The notes below the pieces were generated by a model. It had not been told where the DNA came from, made no database searches, and saw only the letters and a list, made by a program, of their open reading frames with translations. DNA of 64,000 nucleotides from Chlorobaculum thiosulfatiphilum (GTDB lineage: Bacteria; Bacteroidota; Chlorobiia; Chlorobiales; Chlorobiaceae): the NCBI RefSeq assembly GCF_006265165.1, contig NZ_VDCH01000006.1:56628-120627 (forward strand), read 5' to 3'. Made by a program: the position numbers and the translations under genes. Positions 18,260-29,045 of this stretch are shown here, piece after piece; within the stretch, counting starts at the first letter, position 1; each line of letters opens with the position of its first letter.

Positions 18260-18845
18260 CGCTCCCGGAAGATTCTTTTCGCTGCGGGTTCCCAGGGGGA
18301 GGGCAGGAGAAAAGACTCTTCGCAGAGTATAGTGGGTGGCATTAGGGATGCTTACAAGACCATTCCTGATGAACAGGTTTAACAGTCCAGCCAAAGAGAT
18401 TTATAACTTACAATCAAATAAAGAGTTAAGGTGATTCAGTCTTTTACCGGACAGTCTTTTGCAGAGAGGAAAATGTGGATGATGCCCGGCATGGTCAAGT
18501 CCGATAAAAGAATATACTTTTCAGATTTTCAGACTTACCTATGCACAATTCAGCAAAACAATACGCTTATTTTACATAATCCTACCAAATACCAACACAA
18601 AACAGCTTGTTTATACTCGACTGTTAAATTACTTTTTTATAGAAAAATGGCTGCTAATGTTTTTTTATTTGCAAGGCATCTGATGAAATCACGAATCTTA
18701 TGAGAACGCTGTCAGTCGGATCACGACCTGTCCCGGTTCTCGCCTTTCGCCTTTTTCAAGGCAGCACAAGTCCCACGAAACGGATGGCGCAAGAAAGCCA
18801 GCCCCCCTCACGGCCCCACTTAACACTGAACGACGGATATTCATC
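18260..18845. other. Gene-free, partly AT-rich intergenic region
   Basis: About 590 bases without a supportable gene. The left part is GC-rich; from about 18400 the sequence becomes AT-rich with many short A and T runs, consistent with promoter DNA for the sensor kinase starting at 18846. The open frame 18431-18703 has no ribosome binding site and unusual composition, and I do not accept it. Confidence 0.4.
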
Positions 18846-21800
18846 ATGAACAGAAATTCAAAAAAATTTACAGAGGCGCAAAAAGAGCAAACCTACCGAA
18901 GCATTTTTAAAGATAGCTGCGATCCGAAATTCATCATCGACCAGCACGGAAATATCCTCGATGCCAATGATGCTTTTTGCGATCATATGGGCATAAAAGC
19001 GAGCGATTGCCTTAACATGAATATTTACAGCATCTTGCCGTACGATATTGCTACCAGAAGAAAAAAACATGCGGATGAAGTATTTCGGACAGGAAAAAGC
19101 AGCTATTTTGAAGATGAAAAAGATGGCGTTTATCTCAGGAACTCCGTCCATCCTGTATTTGGAGAGAATGGTGAAAAAGAAATGCTTTATATAGTAATTC
19201 AGGATATTACAACGTCAAAACTCGCAGAACTAAAAAGCAAAAAACACTCAGCCTTCAGCAACGAGGCGATGGAGGCATTTCCCGGTTCCTTCACTGTTCT
19301 TGATTCGACGGGAAAAATTGTTTCATGCAACTCATATTTCCGAAATCTCATTGCAAAAACAGAAGATGATGACCTTTCAGGCATCAACACCTTCGATCTT
19401 TTCCATCCCGATGATCATGCTTTAGCTTTTGAAAAACTACAAATCATCCTTCAGAACGGAACGGAAGAGGCTGGCGACCTGAGAGTCCGTCTGCACGGCG
19501 GGCCTGAATATCGATGGTTCAGAATATCGACCAAGCGCCTGATCGTCGATAACGAAATATTCCTTGTCAGTGCTGGAACAGACATCGAGAAGTACAAAAA
19601 TACAGAAAAACAGCTCTCTATCAACAACGAACAGCTTCGCTTCATTCTCTCTCAATCGAAAACTGGCAGTTGGGAGTGGAATGTAAAAAACAATGTCAAT
19701 AAATGGACCGATGAGATATGGGAGTTATATGGCCTCGACATGAATTCTTGCGAACCATCCTATGAAAACTGGAAAAATATAATCATTGCCGATGACCGTG
19801 AAAACGTTGAAAATACGGTGATCAATGCATCCAAAAAAGGCATCCCATTCAGGATTGAATGGCGAGTCCATCATTCCGATGGCTCTCTTCACTGGTTAAT
19901 GTCACGGGGCATTCCTTTCAGGGACAGCGATGGCAATGTTTCCCGATATGTTGGCATTGTCATAGACATTACCGATTTGAAACAAACGGAAGAAAAACTG
20001 AAAGAGAGCGAAGAGCGGTTCAGAACATTCTTCGAACAGCACTCAGCCATCATGATGATCCTCGATCCCGAAACAGGAACAATCATTGACGTGAACGAGG
20101 CAGCCGCAGAGTTTTACGGATGGAGCCAAGAACAGTTACTCCAAATGAAGGTTATGGAGTTGAACATCGAAAACCCCAAAGTTTCCGTTAAACGCCTCGA
20201 AGGATGGAAAACCGCCAAAAAACGACAATTCATCGTCACACACCGGAAAGCCGACGGCGCGCTCTGCGATATCGAAGTGTTCGGCAAAAAAATTCACGTC
20301 AAAGATCGGCCCCTGGCGTTCCTGATTTTGCATGACATCACCGAGCGAAAGCAGTTCCAGCAGGCGCTCGTTGAAAGCAAAGAACGGATGCATTTCATCC
20401 TTCATGTCGCCAATGCCGGCATATGGGAGACCTCTGTAAAAACCGAAGAAAACAAATGGTCCGATGAAATCTGGCGACTTTTCGACATTGAACCAGGCAG
20501 TTGCACGCCATCAATGGAAAGCTGGCTGAACACTGTCATCCCGGAGGATCGGCCCTCGGTGGAACACGCTGCTGAAGAGGCGGTGCAAAACAATGCCGAG
20601 TTCAACGCCAACTGGAGGATCAGAACTGCCGATGGCTCTATTCGATGGCTCATGAGCAAAGGAAATCCGCTCAAGGATGCTGATGGCAAGGTTATTCGCT
20701 ATGCAGGCATAACACTCGATATTACCGGACAGAAGCGGATTGAGGCAGAAAACGAGAAGCTCGAATCGCGCATCAGAAAGTCCGAACGGCTGGAAACGCT
20801 CGGAACCCTTGCTGGCGGCATCGCTCACGACTTCAACAACATTTTGACCCCAATCCTCAGCTATTCAGAATTGGGCATGATGCAATTGCCCGATAAGGAA
20901 CCGTTACATGAATTTTTCAAACAGATCATGATCGCCGCCGAACGCGCCAAAAACCTGGTCAATCAGATACTCATGTTCAGCAAGGCGCGAGACACAGACT
21001 CCTCCTGCCTCACGGTCCAGTCCGTCATCGACGAGGCGATGCAGCTCCTCCGACCCTCGATTCCCTCGACCATAAAAATCGAACAGCGTATCAACCACTC
21101 CTGCCGGAATATCTTTGCCGATCCATCCAAAATCTATCAGGTCATCCTGAATCTCTGCACCAATGCCGCCCAGGCGATGGAAGATACCGGAGGAGTTTTG
21201 ACGATAGAACTCGACGAAATCAATCCCGGCTCCAATCTGACAAAAAAGTTTCCGGAGCTGCAAGAACAGCCGTATGTGCGCCTTACCGTAGCCGATACCG
21301 GACATGGCATGGATAGCAAAACTCTCGACCGCATCTTCGAGCCATTCTTTACGACCAAGCCGGTCAACAAGGGAACCGGCCTCGGGCTTTCGGTTGTCCA
21401 CGGCATCATTACCGGCTACAACGGCTTGATCGATGTTGAAAGCGCGCCGGAAAAAGGCACTGCCGTGCATATCTATCTGCCGGTCAACGACAAAGACGTT
21501 ACAGGCAAAGAGCAGAAAGGCGCCATTTCAGATGGAACGGCCAGCATCCTGCTGGTTGACGACGAAAAAACGACGCTGGAGGTGATGAACATGATACTCA
21601 CGCAACTTGGCCACCGGGTGCAGGCGGTCAACACTCCTTGCCAGGCGCTGGAGCTTTTCCGGAAGTCACCGCAAGCGTTCGATCTGGTGATTACCGATTT
21701 GACCATGCCGGAGATGACCGGAATCAGACTCGCCTCAGAAATTTACTTATCCCGGCCGGAACTGCCGGTTATTCTGATGACCGGATACGAAAAGAATATG

Positions 21801-21914
21801 GACTCGAAAGAGATAGAGAAAAGCAACATTGTCCGCATCCTGAAAAAGCCGGTAAGATTCAACACCATATCGTCCACCATCAACGAAGTGATTGGCGACA
21901 ACAGAATATCCTGA
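18846..21914 (+). CDS. Soluble multi-PAS hybrid histidine kinase
   Basis: A 1022-residue protein with no membrane segments. Five PAS domains are visible at about residues 20-127, 135-250, 262-380, 388-500 and 510-630; the third and fifth share [19 protein letters not shown] and so are PAS_3-type duplicates. The kinase core has the H-box [11 protein letters not shown] near residue 658, the N-box [10 protein letters not shown] near residue 767, then ADTGHGMD and [13 protein letters not shown]-terminal receiver domain follows, with phospho-acceptor in [10 protein letters not shown] (about residue 950) and the conserved KKP. Base composition is lower in GC than neighbouring genes. No response-regulator gene is adjacent, so its output partner is unknown. 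Confidence 0.93.
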   Translation: MNRNSKKFTEAQKEQTYRSIFKDSCDPKFIIDQHGNILDANDAFCDHMGIKASDCLNMNIYSILPYDIATRRKKHADEVFRTGKSSYFEDEKDGVYLRNSVHPVFGENGEKEMLYIVIQDITTSKLAELKSKKHSAFSNEAMEAFPGSFTVLDSTGKIVSCNSYFRNLIAKTEDDDLSGINTFDLFHPDDHALAFEKLQIILQNGTEEAGDLRVRLHGGPEYRWFRISTKRLIVDNEIFLVSAGTDIEKYKNTEKQLSINNEQLRFILSQSKTGSWEWNVKNNVNKWTDEIWELYGLDMNSCEPSYENWKNIIIADDRENVENTVINASKKGIPFRIEWRVHHSDGSLHWLMSRGIPFRDSDGNVSRYVGIVIDITDLKQTEEKLKESEERFRTFFEQHSAIMMILDPETGTIIDVNEAAAEFYGWSQEQLLQMKVMELNIENPKVSVKRLEGWKTAKKRQFIVTHRKADGALCDIEVFGKKIHVKDRPLAFLILHDITERKQFQQALVESKERMHFILHVANAGIWETSVKTEENKWSDEIWRLFDIEPGSCTPSMESWLNTVIPEDRPSVEHAAEEAVQNNAEFNANWRIRTADGSIRWLMSKGNPLKDADGKVIRYAGITLDITGQKRIEAENEKLESRIRKSERLETLGTLAGGIAHDFNNILTPILSYSELGMMQLPDKEPLHEFFKQIMIAAERAKNLVNQILMFSKARDTDSSCLTVQSVIDEAMQLLRPSIPSTIKIEQRINHSCRNIFADPSKIYQVILNLCTNAAQAMEDTGGVLTIELDEINPGSNLTKKFPELQEQPYVRLTVADTGHGMDSKTLDRIFEPFFTTKPVNKGTGLGLSVVHGIITGYNGLIDVESAPEKGTAVHIYLPVNDKDVTGKEQKGAISDGTASILLVDDEKTTLEVMNMILTQLGHRVQAVNTPCQALELFRKSPQAFDLVITDLTMPEMTGIRLASEIYLSRPELPVILMTGYEKNMDSKEIEKSNIVRILKKPVRFNTISSTINEVIGDNRIS

Positions 21915-21921
21915 AATCGAT

Positions 21922-21947
21922 CCGGCAATGGCGGTCGTCATTGCCGG
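21922..21947. terminator. Hairpin after the PAS kinase gene
   Basis: CCGGCAATG (21922-21930) and CATTGCCGG (21939-21947) form a perfect 9-bp stem, 8 bases past the stop. There is no T-run, so termination is plausible rather than certain. Confidence 0.5.
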
Positions 21948-22165
21948 GGCGACAGCTATACCTCAAGCTTTCGATTGACGTTTCAAACGCATGACGGAAA
22001 TATATTCCAAGCCGGCGCTCAGGATTTCGAAGGTAATAATAAAAGGGTGTTCAGGATATTACACTGAAGGGAAACAAATGTTTTGTAGAAGAGATTTTTT
22101 GCCCACACTACTTCATGCTCCGGAAAATGCTGCCACACAATCAGAATATTCGCGCATAAAGATCG

Positions 22166-22206
22166 ACATTCCCTTGTCATAACTATTGAACAGAGCAAGG
22201 GAATGT
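22166..22206. other. Long-loop inverted repeat in a gene-free stretch
   Basis: ACATTCCCTTG (22166-22176) pairs perfectly with CAAGGGAATGT (22196-22206) around a 19-base loop. It sits in the ~410-base gap between the kinase and the small gene at 22326, in which I see no coding gene. It could be an operator or an mRNA end, but has no T-run. Confidence 0.4.
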
Positions 22207-22325
22207 GGCGTATCAATGCGTGTTCAGACAAACATTGCGACACTGGAGAGTCAGATAAATCCGGGACATGCGGCGTGTTTCGTTCGGGGCGTCACTGAAA
22301 ACGAGCCTCGGAAAATTCAGCCGCG

Positions 22326-22547
22326 TTACAACTCCTCAGGCTCTTCGTCCTGCTGGCGGTCGCTGGGTTTGCCCATCTCCTGTTGCAGGAGGTCTCCTGC
22401 TCCCTTCACGTCGTTGATGACGCCATTGAGCAGGTTCAGGCCAACGGTTCCGACAAGCAGTCCGGCAACGCCGTGCGCGACGAGCGGCATTCCGAAAGGC
22501 GTTAACATAAGCGCCGTTCCAACAGCGCCAACAGTTTGTTTGATCAT
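22326..22547 (-). CDS. Small hydrophobic hypothetical protein
   Basis: A 73-residue protein with a glycine/valine-rich hydrophobic core (GVAGLLVGTVGLNLLNGVIN, residues 26-45) and a strongly acidic tail ending DEEPEEL. The ATG is preceded by GGAA. The core resembles short membrane-embedded proteins such as DUF6110-like families, but I do not make a firm match. It is isolated, between the kinase and the efflux operon. Confidence 0.55.
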   Translation of the reverse strand: MIKQTVGAVGTALMLTPFGMPLVAHGVAGLLVGTVGLNLLNGVINDVKGAGDLLQQEMGKPSDRQQDEEPEEL

Positions 22548-22656
22548 TTCCGTGCAGTTTGAGTTCGTTGGTGAGCAGCTATTGGCTATAAATCACAGAC
22601 TTGCTTCTGGAGTAAAATATAACACAAAATAGAGCATCGATTGCAAGCGCGGCAAG

Positions 22657-23088
22657 TTACTTTTGCTCAACAATGGCTTTCAGCGCGAAGTTCGCCGCTT
22701 CGTAACTTGTGCGGATAACTCCTGAAAACAACGCGATAAACAGGGATGCGAGAACGCCGCTGAAGGTTTCGGCGTGAACGAATCGCGTCTTTCCGGCGTC
22801 GAGCGGATGCAGCTCGAACCAGTGCCGTCCCTCCAGAAGTCCGAAAAGAAATACAGCTCGCCAGCCGAGAAGTTCGTTTCGACGGAAACGGTCGATCCGC
22901 GCCCTGAACAGGATCGGCGGCAAGAATCCAAACCGGATGGCGATGCGAAGGCTCTGGCCCGGCCCCGCCTCTCCGTCGATCCTGCGCAAGCACGGGTTCC
23001 ATGCGCCGTAGCTGCCGAAGTCGGCGAGCGCCGCCCAGACCCGCTCAGGCGGCGCGTCGATGACGAGTTCTGTCGCGACGCTCTTCAT
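22657..23088 (-). CDS. SRPBCC (START/Bet v 1-fold) domain protein
   Basis: A 143-residue protein beginning MKSVATELVIDAPPERVWAA, the standard opening strand and helix of the SRPBCC superfamily, with FGSYGAWNPCLRRIDG following. Such proteins bind hydrophobic ligands; the one here is unknown. I placed the start at the ATG at 23088 because GGGGGAGG precedes it. It is 19 bases downstream of the outer-membrane efflux gene and so is probably the last gene of the RND operon. Confidence 0.85.
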   Translation of the reverse strand: MKSVATELVIDAPPERVWAALADFGSYGAWNPCLRRIDGEAGPGQSLRIAIRFGFLPPILFRARIDRFRRNELLGWRAVFLFGLLEGRHWFELHPLDAGKTRFVHAETFSGVLASLFIALFSGVIRTSYEAANFALKAIVEQK

Positions 23089-23107
23089 CGGGCCTCCCCC
23101 GCCCCGT

Positions 23108-24535
23108 TCACTCGCGCCAGCCGCCGCCGACCGCGCGATACAGGTCGGCAATCGCCGAAAGGCGGCTGCGCTGCACGTCGGCCAGTTCGAGTTCCGACTG
23201 GAGCAGCGAGCTGTCGGCGGCAATCACTTCGAGGTAGGTTGCCATGCCGCTCTGGAAGAGCAGGCGCGAATTACTCGCGGCCTTGCGCAGCGCCGCCACG
23301 CGGGCCTCGGCAAACGTCTCCTCTTCGCCGGTTTTATCGACCTGCGTGAGCGCGTTGGAGACCTCGCCCACGGCGACCAGCAGCGTTTTGCGGAAGGTCA
23401 GCTCGGCCTGGTCGCGGCGGATTTTCGACTGCTCGTACTGCGCCTTGAGCTGGCCGTGCCGGAAAATCGGCTGCGTGAGCGAACCCTGAAGCGCGTCGAA
23501 CAGCGAGCCGGGCGTCGAGAACCACTTGCTCGACTCGATGGCGTTCAGCCCGCCCTGCGCCGTGACGGAGAGTGACGGATACATCAGCGCCTTTTTGACG
23601 CCGGTGAGCGCATGAGCCTCCATGAGCGACTCCTCGGCAGCGCGAACGTCGGGGCGATTGCGGAGCAGCGCGAGTGGTACGCCCGCGCCGAGCGAATCGG
23701 GCATCGCGAAGGGCTTGTAACCCTGGCTGCGCTTGACTGGTGTACCGGGCATCCGTCCGGCGAGGATCGAGAGCGCGTTCTCCTGCGCCGTGCGCGACGC
23801 TTCGAGCTTCGGCAGCGTGAGCCTGGCGGAGAGCAGTTGCGCATTCTGCTGATCGACGGCGAGGCTCGTGACGTTGCCCGCGTCGAACTGCAAGCGCATC
23901 ATCGAGAGCGTCGTGTCGGCGAGCGCGATGTTGCGGTGGGCGATCTCGATCTGTGCGTCGAGCATCTTGAGATTCCAGTACCCCTGCGCGACGTCGGAGA
24001 CGAGCGTCGTGCGCACGGCGCGAGCCGCGTCGGCGCTGCGCAGATACTCGGCGACGGCAGCTTTTTTGGCGTTGCGCAGCTTCGCCCAGATGTCCGCCTC
24101 CCACGACACGTTCAGTTGCGCCGTGTAGTTCCGGCTGGTGCGCTCCTGCCCTTTCGAGGCTGCCGAGCTGTTTTCCGACGCCCGCGAATAGCTCTCCGTC
24201 GCGCTGAAATCCACCGCTGGCAGGAACCACAACTTCGCCACGTCGAGCGACTTGCCCGCGTAGTCGATGTTCTTCATCGCGATCGAGAGGTCGTGGTTGT
24301 TCTCGACGGCGCTGTCGATAAGTTCGAGCAGATCGGGATCGACGAAGAACTTGCGGTAGGGCACGGCGGCCATCTCCTTGCCCGCCTCCGCCTGCCCCGG
24401 ATACGCTGCGGGGAGTTGCGGATCGGGACGGCGATACTCCTTCACCGGGCTGCACGCCGACAGGCCGATGGTGGCGAAAAGCGTAATCGACGACAGTTGC
24501 AACGCGAGTTTCATGCCTTGATCGTGGTTTTTCAT
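23108..24535 (-). CDS. RND efflux outer-membrane lipoprotein (OprM/NodT family)
   Basis: TolC-like channel of a tripartite efflux pump. The N-terminal signal ends in the lipobox LSAC, placing the lipid anchor at about residue 28. Two OEP repeats follow, with helical segments such as ALSILAGRMPGTP and the family motif PDVRAAEESLMEAHA near residue 310. At 475 residues it is full length. Its ATG overlaps the permease stop (ATGA), so the two are translationally coupled. Confidence 0.93.
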   Translation of the reverse strand: MKNHDQGMKLALQLSSITLFATIGLSACSPVKEYRRPDPQLPAAYPGQAEAGKEMAAVPYRKFFVDPDLLELIDSAVENNHDLSIAMKNIDYAGKSLDVAKLWFLPAVDFSATESYSRASENSSAASKGQERTSRNYTAQLNVSWEADIWAKLRNAKKAAVAEYLRSADAARAVRTTLVSDVAQGYWNLKMLDAQIEIAHRNIALADTTLSMMRLQFDAGNVTSLAVDQQNAQLLSARLTLPKLEASRTAQENALSILAGRMPGTPVKRSQGYKPFAMPDSLGAGVPLALLRNRPDVRAAEESLMEAHALTGVKKALMYPSLSVTAQGGLNAIESSKWFSTPGSLFDALQGSLTQPIFRHGQLKAQYEQSKIRRDQAELTFRKTLLVAVGEVSNALTQVDKTGEEETFAEARVAALRKAASNSRLLFQSGMATYLEVIAADSSLLQSELELADVQRSRLSAIADLYRAVGGGWRE

Positions 24536-27500
24536 TCGTGCGACCCCTCCTTCTTCAACTGCTCTTCGAGCAAGGTTCCGGCTTCGACAATCTCCGCCGC
24601 AGAGCCGGTGAAACGCTCCTGCAACCCCTGGAAGGCGACGAAGAGCACCGGCACCACGAGGATGCCGAGCACCATGCCGACGAACATGCCGCCGATGGCC
24701 GACGCGCCGATGGAGTGGTTGCCCATCGCCGCCGGGCCGGTCACGAAGAGCAGCGGCAACAGCCCCGCCACGAAGGCGAGCGAAGTCATCAGAATCGGGC
24801 GCAACCTCGCCTTCGCCCCCGCCATCGCCGCCTCGACGAGCGACATCCCCGCCACGCGCCGCTGGAGCGCGAACTCCACGATCAGAATCGCGTTCTTCGC
24901 CAAGAGACCGATCAGCATGATGATCGCCACCTGCACGTAAATATTGTTCTCGATCCCCGCCAGCTTGATGCCCAGGAAGACGCCGAGCAACCCGGTCGGA
25001 ATCGAGAACATCACTGCGAGCGGCAAGAGGTAGCTTTCGTAGAGCGCCGAGAGGAGGAAATAGACGAACACCACCGAGAGCAGGAAGATGAAGAACAGGC
25101 CGCCGGAGGACTCGATCTCCTCGCGGCTCTGGCCTTTCCAGTCGTAGGTGAAGCCCACCGGAAGGCTTGTGCGCGACACCTCGTCCACCGCCTGGATCGC
25201 CTGACCCGTGCTGTAGCCGGGAGCGGGCATTGCGTTTATCGAGATGGCGTTGAAGAGGTTGAAGTGATCGACCGCGTCCGGCCCATAGACTCGCTTGAGC
25301 GTGATGACCGCGCTGACCGGTACCATCTGGCCGCTCGTGCTCTTGACGAAGATGCCGTTGAGCGAATCGGGCGTCCGGCGGTCGCTCGGCTCGGCCTGCA
25401 AGACCACGCGGAAATACTTGCCGAAGCGGTTGAAGTCCGAGGCCTGCTGGCTGCCGTAATAGGCCTGGAGAACCGTCATCAGCTCCTTGACGTTCACGCC
25501 GAGATCGGCGGCCTTGACGTTGTCCACCTCAAGCTCGTACTGCGGATAGGTAGCCTTGAAGGTGGTGAAAGCCACGGCGATTTCGGGCCGCTGCATCAGG
25601 GCGCCGATAAAGCCCTTCGCCACATCCTCGAACTTGTGCAGGTCGCCGCCGCTGCGGTCTTGCAACACCATTTCGAGGCCGCTCACCGTTCCGAAGCCGG
25701 GCACGGTCGGCATGGAGAGCGCGAAGAAGTTGGCATCCTTGATCGGCGCGAGTTTCTGGTTGACCTCCGCCAGAATCGCCTTGATGTCGCGCACCTTGCC
25801 GCGCTCCTCCAGATCGTTGAGCTGCATGAACATCAGGCCCGCCGAGGGCGATGAGCTGCGGGTGAGAATGTTGATACCGGTCACGGAGATCACCTTTTTG
25901 ATGGCGGGAATGGTGCGCAGAACCTTGTCCGCGCGATCCATCACCTCTTGCGTACGAGCCATCGACGCGCCGGGCGGCGTGGAGACCGAGACGATCACGA
26001 AGCCGTTGTCCTCGTCGGGAATGAAGCCGGTCGGCGTGGTTCTGAACATCCAGATCGACACGGCGGCAACCAGCGCCAAACCGATGAACGCCACCATCCG
26101 GTGACGCATGAAGTAGTCGAGAATACCGCTGTAGCGCTGGCGAACCGCGTCGAATCCGGCGTTGAAGCCCTTGACGAACCGCCCGCCGATACCGCCAAAG
26201 CGCGAGTGCTTTTCCTTGGAGTGCTTGTGCAGGTCAGTCAGGAAAATCGCGCAGAGCGCCGGGCTGAGGGTCAGCGCGTTGACCGCGGAGATCAGAATCG
26301 CGATGGCGAGCGTGAAGGCGAACTGGCGGTAGAACACGCCGGTCGAGCCTTCGAGAAATCCCACCGGCAAAAACACCGAAGCCATGACCAGCGTGATGGT
26401 CACGATGGCCGTGGTGATTTCGCGCATGGCCGCCACGGTAGCGATTTTGGCCGGGTAGTGCTTCTCTTCGATCTTGGCGTGCACCGCCTCGACCACCACG
26501 ATGGCGTCGTCAACGACGATGCCGATAGCCAGCACCAGCCCGAAGAGCGTCAGCACGTTGATCGAAAAGCCGAAAAGATTCATGAAGAAGAAAGTGCCGA
26601 TAATCGCCACCGGCACGGCGATTGCCGGAATGAGCGTCGAGCGGAAGTCCTGCAAAAAGAGGAACACCACGAGGAACACCAGCAAGAACGCCTCGATGAG
26701 CGTGTGCTGCACCTGCTCGATCGATTCATCCACCACTTTCTTGGAGCTGAAGGGAATCGAATACTCGATGCCGGTCGGGAAGTTGCGCGACGCTTTTTCG
26801 AGCACCTCGCGAAGCTGCGTCTCGACCTCGTTGGCGTTGGATCCGGGCGCCTGATAGACCGCCATCACCACGCCCGGCTTGCCGTTGGCCTTGGCGTTGA
26901 CCGTGTAGCTGTACGCGCCGAACTCGACGCGTGCGATGTCCTTGAGCCGAAGCAGCGAGCCGTCGGCGTTGGCGCGGATGACGATGTTCTCGTACTCCTC
27001 CGGCGTCTCGAACTTGCCGCGGTACTTCATGACGTACTGCATCGGCTCGCCGCTCATTTCGCCGAACGATCCCGGCGCGGCTTCGAGGTTCTGGCTCTGG
27101 ATCGCCGCCGACACCTCCTGCGGCGACAGTCCGTACGCCGCCATCTGCCCAGGGCGCAGCCAGACGCGCATGGCGTAATCCATCTTGCCGTAAACCGCTA
27201 CTTGGCCGACCCCCGGCACTCTGGAAAGCGCATCGACAATATTGATCTTGGCGTAGTTTTGCAAGAATGTCGCATCGAACGCCTTGACGTTGCTCGACAG
27301 GTTGATGAGCATGATCTGGCTGTTCTGGCGCTTGATGGTCGAAACGCCGATCTGGTTCACCTCGGTGGGCAACCGGCTGGTGGCCTGCGCCACGCGGTTC
27401 TGCACGTTCACCGCCGCCTGGTCGGCGTTGGTGCCCTGCTTGAAGAAGACGTTGATCGACAGCGAGCCGTCGTTGCTCGACGTGGAGGTCATGTAGGTCA

Positions 27501-27723
27501 TGTTCTCGACGCCATTGATCGCCTCTTCGAGCGGCGGAGCCACCGTGCGGCCCACGGTTTCAGCGTTCGCTCCGGGATAGTTAGCCGTCACCGAAACGCT
27601 CGGCGGGGCGATATCAGGGAAACGGGTAATCGAAAGCTGGCTCATGCTGACCAGTCCGAGAATCACGAGAATAACCGAAATGACCGTCGCCAGAACAGGG
27701 CGGGAGATAAATCGTTCAAACAT
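24532..27723 (-). CDS. RND efflux inner-membrane transporter (AcrB/HAE1 family)
   Basis: Proton-driven drug or hydrophobe exporter of 1063 residues. It begins MFERFISRPVLATVISVILV and shows the usual twelve membrane helices with two large periplasmic loops. TM4 has GLVLAIGIVVDDAIVVVEAV, where the paired aspartates match the proton-relay residues of AcrB. The FSIPTGLLGVFLGIKLAG and IMLIGLLAKNAILIVEFA segments mark the second half. Substrate cannot be told from sequence. It lies between the adaptor gene (12 bases upstream) and the outer-membrane gene. Confidence 0.95.
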   Translation of the reverse strand: MFERFISRPVLATVISVILVILGLVSMSQLSITRFPDIAPPSVSVTANYPGANAETVGRTVAPPLEEAINGVENMTYMTSTSSNDGSLSINVFFKQGTNADQAAVNVQNRVAQATSRLPTEVNQIGVSTIKRQNSQIMLINLSSNVKAFDATFLQNYAKINIVDALSRVPGVGQVAVYGKMDYAMRVWLRPGQMAAYGLSPQEVSAAIQSQNLEAAPGSFGEMSGEPMQYVMKYRGKFETPEEYENIVIRANADGSLLRLKDIARVEFGAYSYTVNAKANGKPGVVMAVYQAPGSNANEVETQLREVLEKASRNFPTGIEYSIPFSSKKVVDESIEQVQHTLIEAFLLVFLVVFLFLQDFRSTLIPAIAVPVAIIGTFFFMNLFGFSINVLTLFGLVLAIGIVVDDAIVVVEAVHAKIEEKHYPAKIATVAAMREITTAIVTITLVMASVFLPVGFLEGSTGVFYRQFAFTLAIAILISAVNALTLSPALCAIFLTDLHKHSKEKHSRFGGIGGRFVKGFNAGFDAVRQRYSGILDYFMRHRMVAFIGLALVAAVSIWMFRTTPTGFIPDEDNGFVIVSVSTPPGASMARTQEVMDRADKVLRTIPAIKKVISVTGINILTRSSSPSAGLMFMQLNDLEERGKVRDIKAILAEVNQKLAPIKDANFFALSMPTVPGFGTVSGLEMVLQDRSGGDLHKFEDVAKGFIGALMQRPEIAVAFTTFKATYPQYELEVDNVKAADLGVNVKELMTVLQAYYGSQQASDFNRFGKYFRVVLQAEPSDRRTPDSLNGIFVKSTSGQMVPVSAVITLKRVYGPDAVDHFNLFNAISINAMPAPGYSTGQAIQAVDEVSRTSLPVGFTYDWKGQSREEIESSGGLFFIFLLSVVFVYFLLSALYESYLLPLAVMFSIPTGLLGVFLGIKLAGIENNIYVQVAIIMLIGLLAKNAILIVEFALQRRVAGMSLVEAAMAGAKARLRPILMTSLAFVAGLLPLLFVTGPAAMGNHSIGASAIGGMFVGMVLGILVVPVLFVAFQGLQERFTGSAAEIVEAGTLLEEQLKKEGSHE

Positions 27724-27735
27724 ATGCCCTGCGGT

Positions 27736-28908
27736 TTAACGAACGTTCGGAGTCTGTGTCGGCGGCGCGGCGGGCATCGGCTTGATAACCATGCCGTCCT
27801 GCAACTTTTCGATACCGGCGGTCACGATCACGTCGCCCGCCTTGAGGCCGTCGCTGACGATGTAGTTCTGGCCGCTCCGGCCCGCAACAGTGATCACCTG
27901 CTTCATCACCTTGTTGCCCGCCGTCAGGAGCGTGACCATCACCTTGTCCTGAAGCTCGACCGTGGCCGCCTGCGGCACAACAATCACCTTGTCATACTTC
28001 GAGAAAAGACTCACCGTGCCGGAGTTGCCGCTGCGCAGAAAACCTTCGGGATTGGGAAAAGCAACCCGCAGGCCGATCGAGCCGGTCAAAGCGTCGAAGT
28101 CGCCGCTGATCGATTCGAGCTTGCCCTCATGCTGATAGACCGCGCCATCCGAAAGGGTCAACCTGACCGGCGGCACGGCATCGATTTTCTGTTGCAGCGT
28201 CTGGCCGGGATAGAGTTGTTTGAAGGTCGCGAAACCGGCTTCGCTGAGGCTGAAAACCGCGTACATGCGCTTCACGTCCGAGAGCGTGGTCAGCGCGGCG
28301 GCCTGATTTCTGGTGAGCAGATTGCCCTGGCGAAACGGGATGCGTCCGATATAACCGGCCACCGGGGCCTTGATCGTCGCATAACCGAGATCGATCGCCG
28401 CCGACCGGGCCGAAGCCGCCGCCTGCGCCGCCTGCGCACGGGCCGCAGCCGCCTGCGCCTTGGCCGTCGTGAGCTGCACCGGCGCGATCACCTTGTTCTC
28501 GACCAGCGGAACCAGCTTCTCGGCATTCACCTTCGCCACGGCAGCCTGCGCCTCGGCGGCGCGCTGGGCGGCCAGCGCCGTGTTGTACTGCTCGCGGTAC
28601 ATCGAGTCATCGATCCTGAAGAGCGGCTGCCCCTTTTTGACCAGGTCGCCCTCCTTGACCAGAATGGCCTGAAGCATTCCATCCACCTGCGGACGGATCT
28701 CCGCGTCGGCCAAACCTTCGAGCCGAACGGAGTAGTCGCTGGAAACAGAAGCCGGGGAGAGTTGAACCTTCATCACGGGCAGGGCGGGAGTCATCTGCTT
28801 TTGCTCGTCCTGCTTCTTGCCGCAACCCGGCAGAAGCAAAAACGAACCGAGAAGCGCGCCAACGACCAGCCGGGAGAAAGGGTTGCGAAGAGCGGGTATC
28901 GTGTTCAT
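27736..28908 (-). CDS. RND efflux periplasmic adaptor (AcrA/MexA family)
   Basis: Membrane-fusion subunit of the pump, 390 residues. The signal peptide ends in the lipobox LLPGC, so it is lipid-anchored to the inner membrane. GLADAEIRPQVDGMLQAILV is the first half of the lipoyl domain and ATIKAPVAGYIGRIPF the second, with an alpha-hairpin between them. I chose the ATG at 28908; the longer frame upstream is not supported. It is the first gene of the pump operon. No regulator gene is adjacent; ogt is upstream on the same strand after 137 bases. Confidence 0.93.
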   Translation of the reverse strand: MNTIPALRNPFSRLVVGALLGSFLLLPGCGKKQDEQKQMTPALPVMKVQLSPASVSSDYSVRLEGLADAEIRPQVDGMLQAILVKEGDLVKKGQPLFRIDDSMYREQYNTALAAQRAAEAQAAVAKVNAEKLVPLVENKVIAPVQLTTAKAQAAAARAQAAQAAASARSAAIDLGYATIKAPVAGYIGRIPFRQGNLLTRNQAAALTTLSDVKRMYAVFSLSEAGFATFKQLYPGQTLQQKIDAVPPVRLTLSDGAVYQHEGKLESISGDFDALTGSIGLRVAFPNPEGFLRSGNSGTVSLFSKYDKVIVVPQAATVELQDKVMVTLLTAGNKVMKQVITVAGRSGQNYIVSDGLKAGDVIVTAGIEKLQDGMVIKPMPAAPPTQTPNVR

Positions 28909-29045
28909 GGAGTTTTGAATGACTGAAAAATGCTTTTCAACGGTAACTGTTGAATCTATATAACGAAAAATCACAAGATGAATGAACACTCGTAAAAAAA
29001 CCACGAAGATGTTTCTTCCTTGCAAAATCATGAATTTGACGTCAC

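Noticed and set aside
18431..18703. 90-codon open frame in the gap before the PAS kinase
   Set aside because: No ribosome binding site, AT-rich composition unlike neighbouring genes and no recognisable motif.
25948..28926. Plus-strand open frame of 992 codons
   Set aside because: Antisense shadow across the RND permease and adaptor genes, with low-complexity composition.
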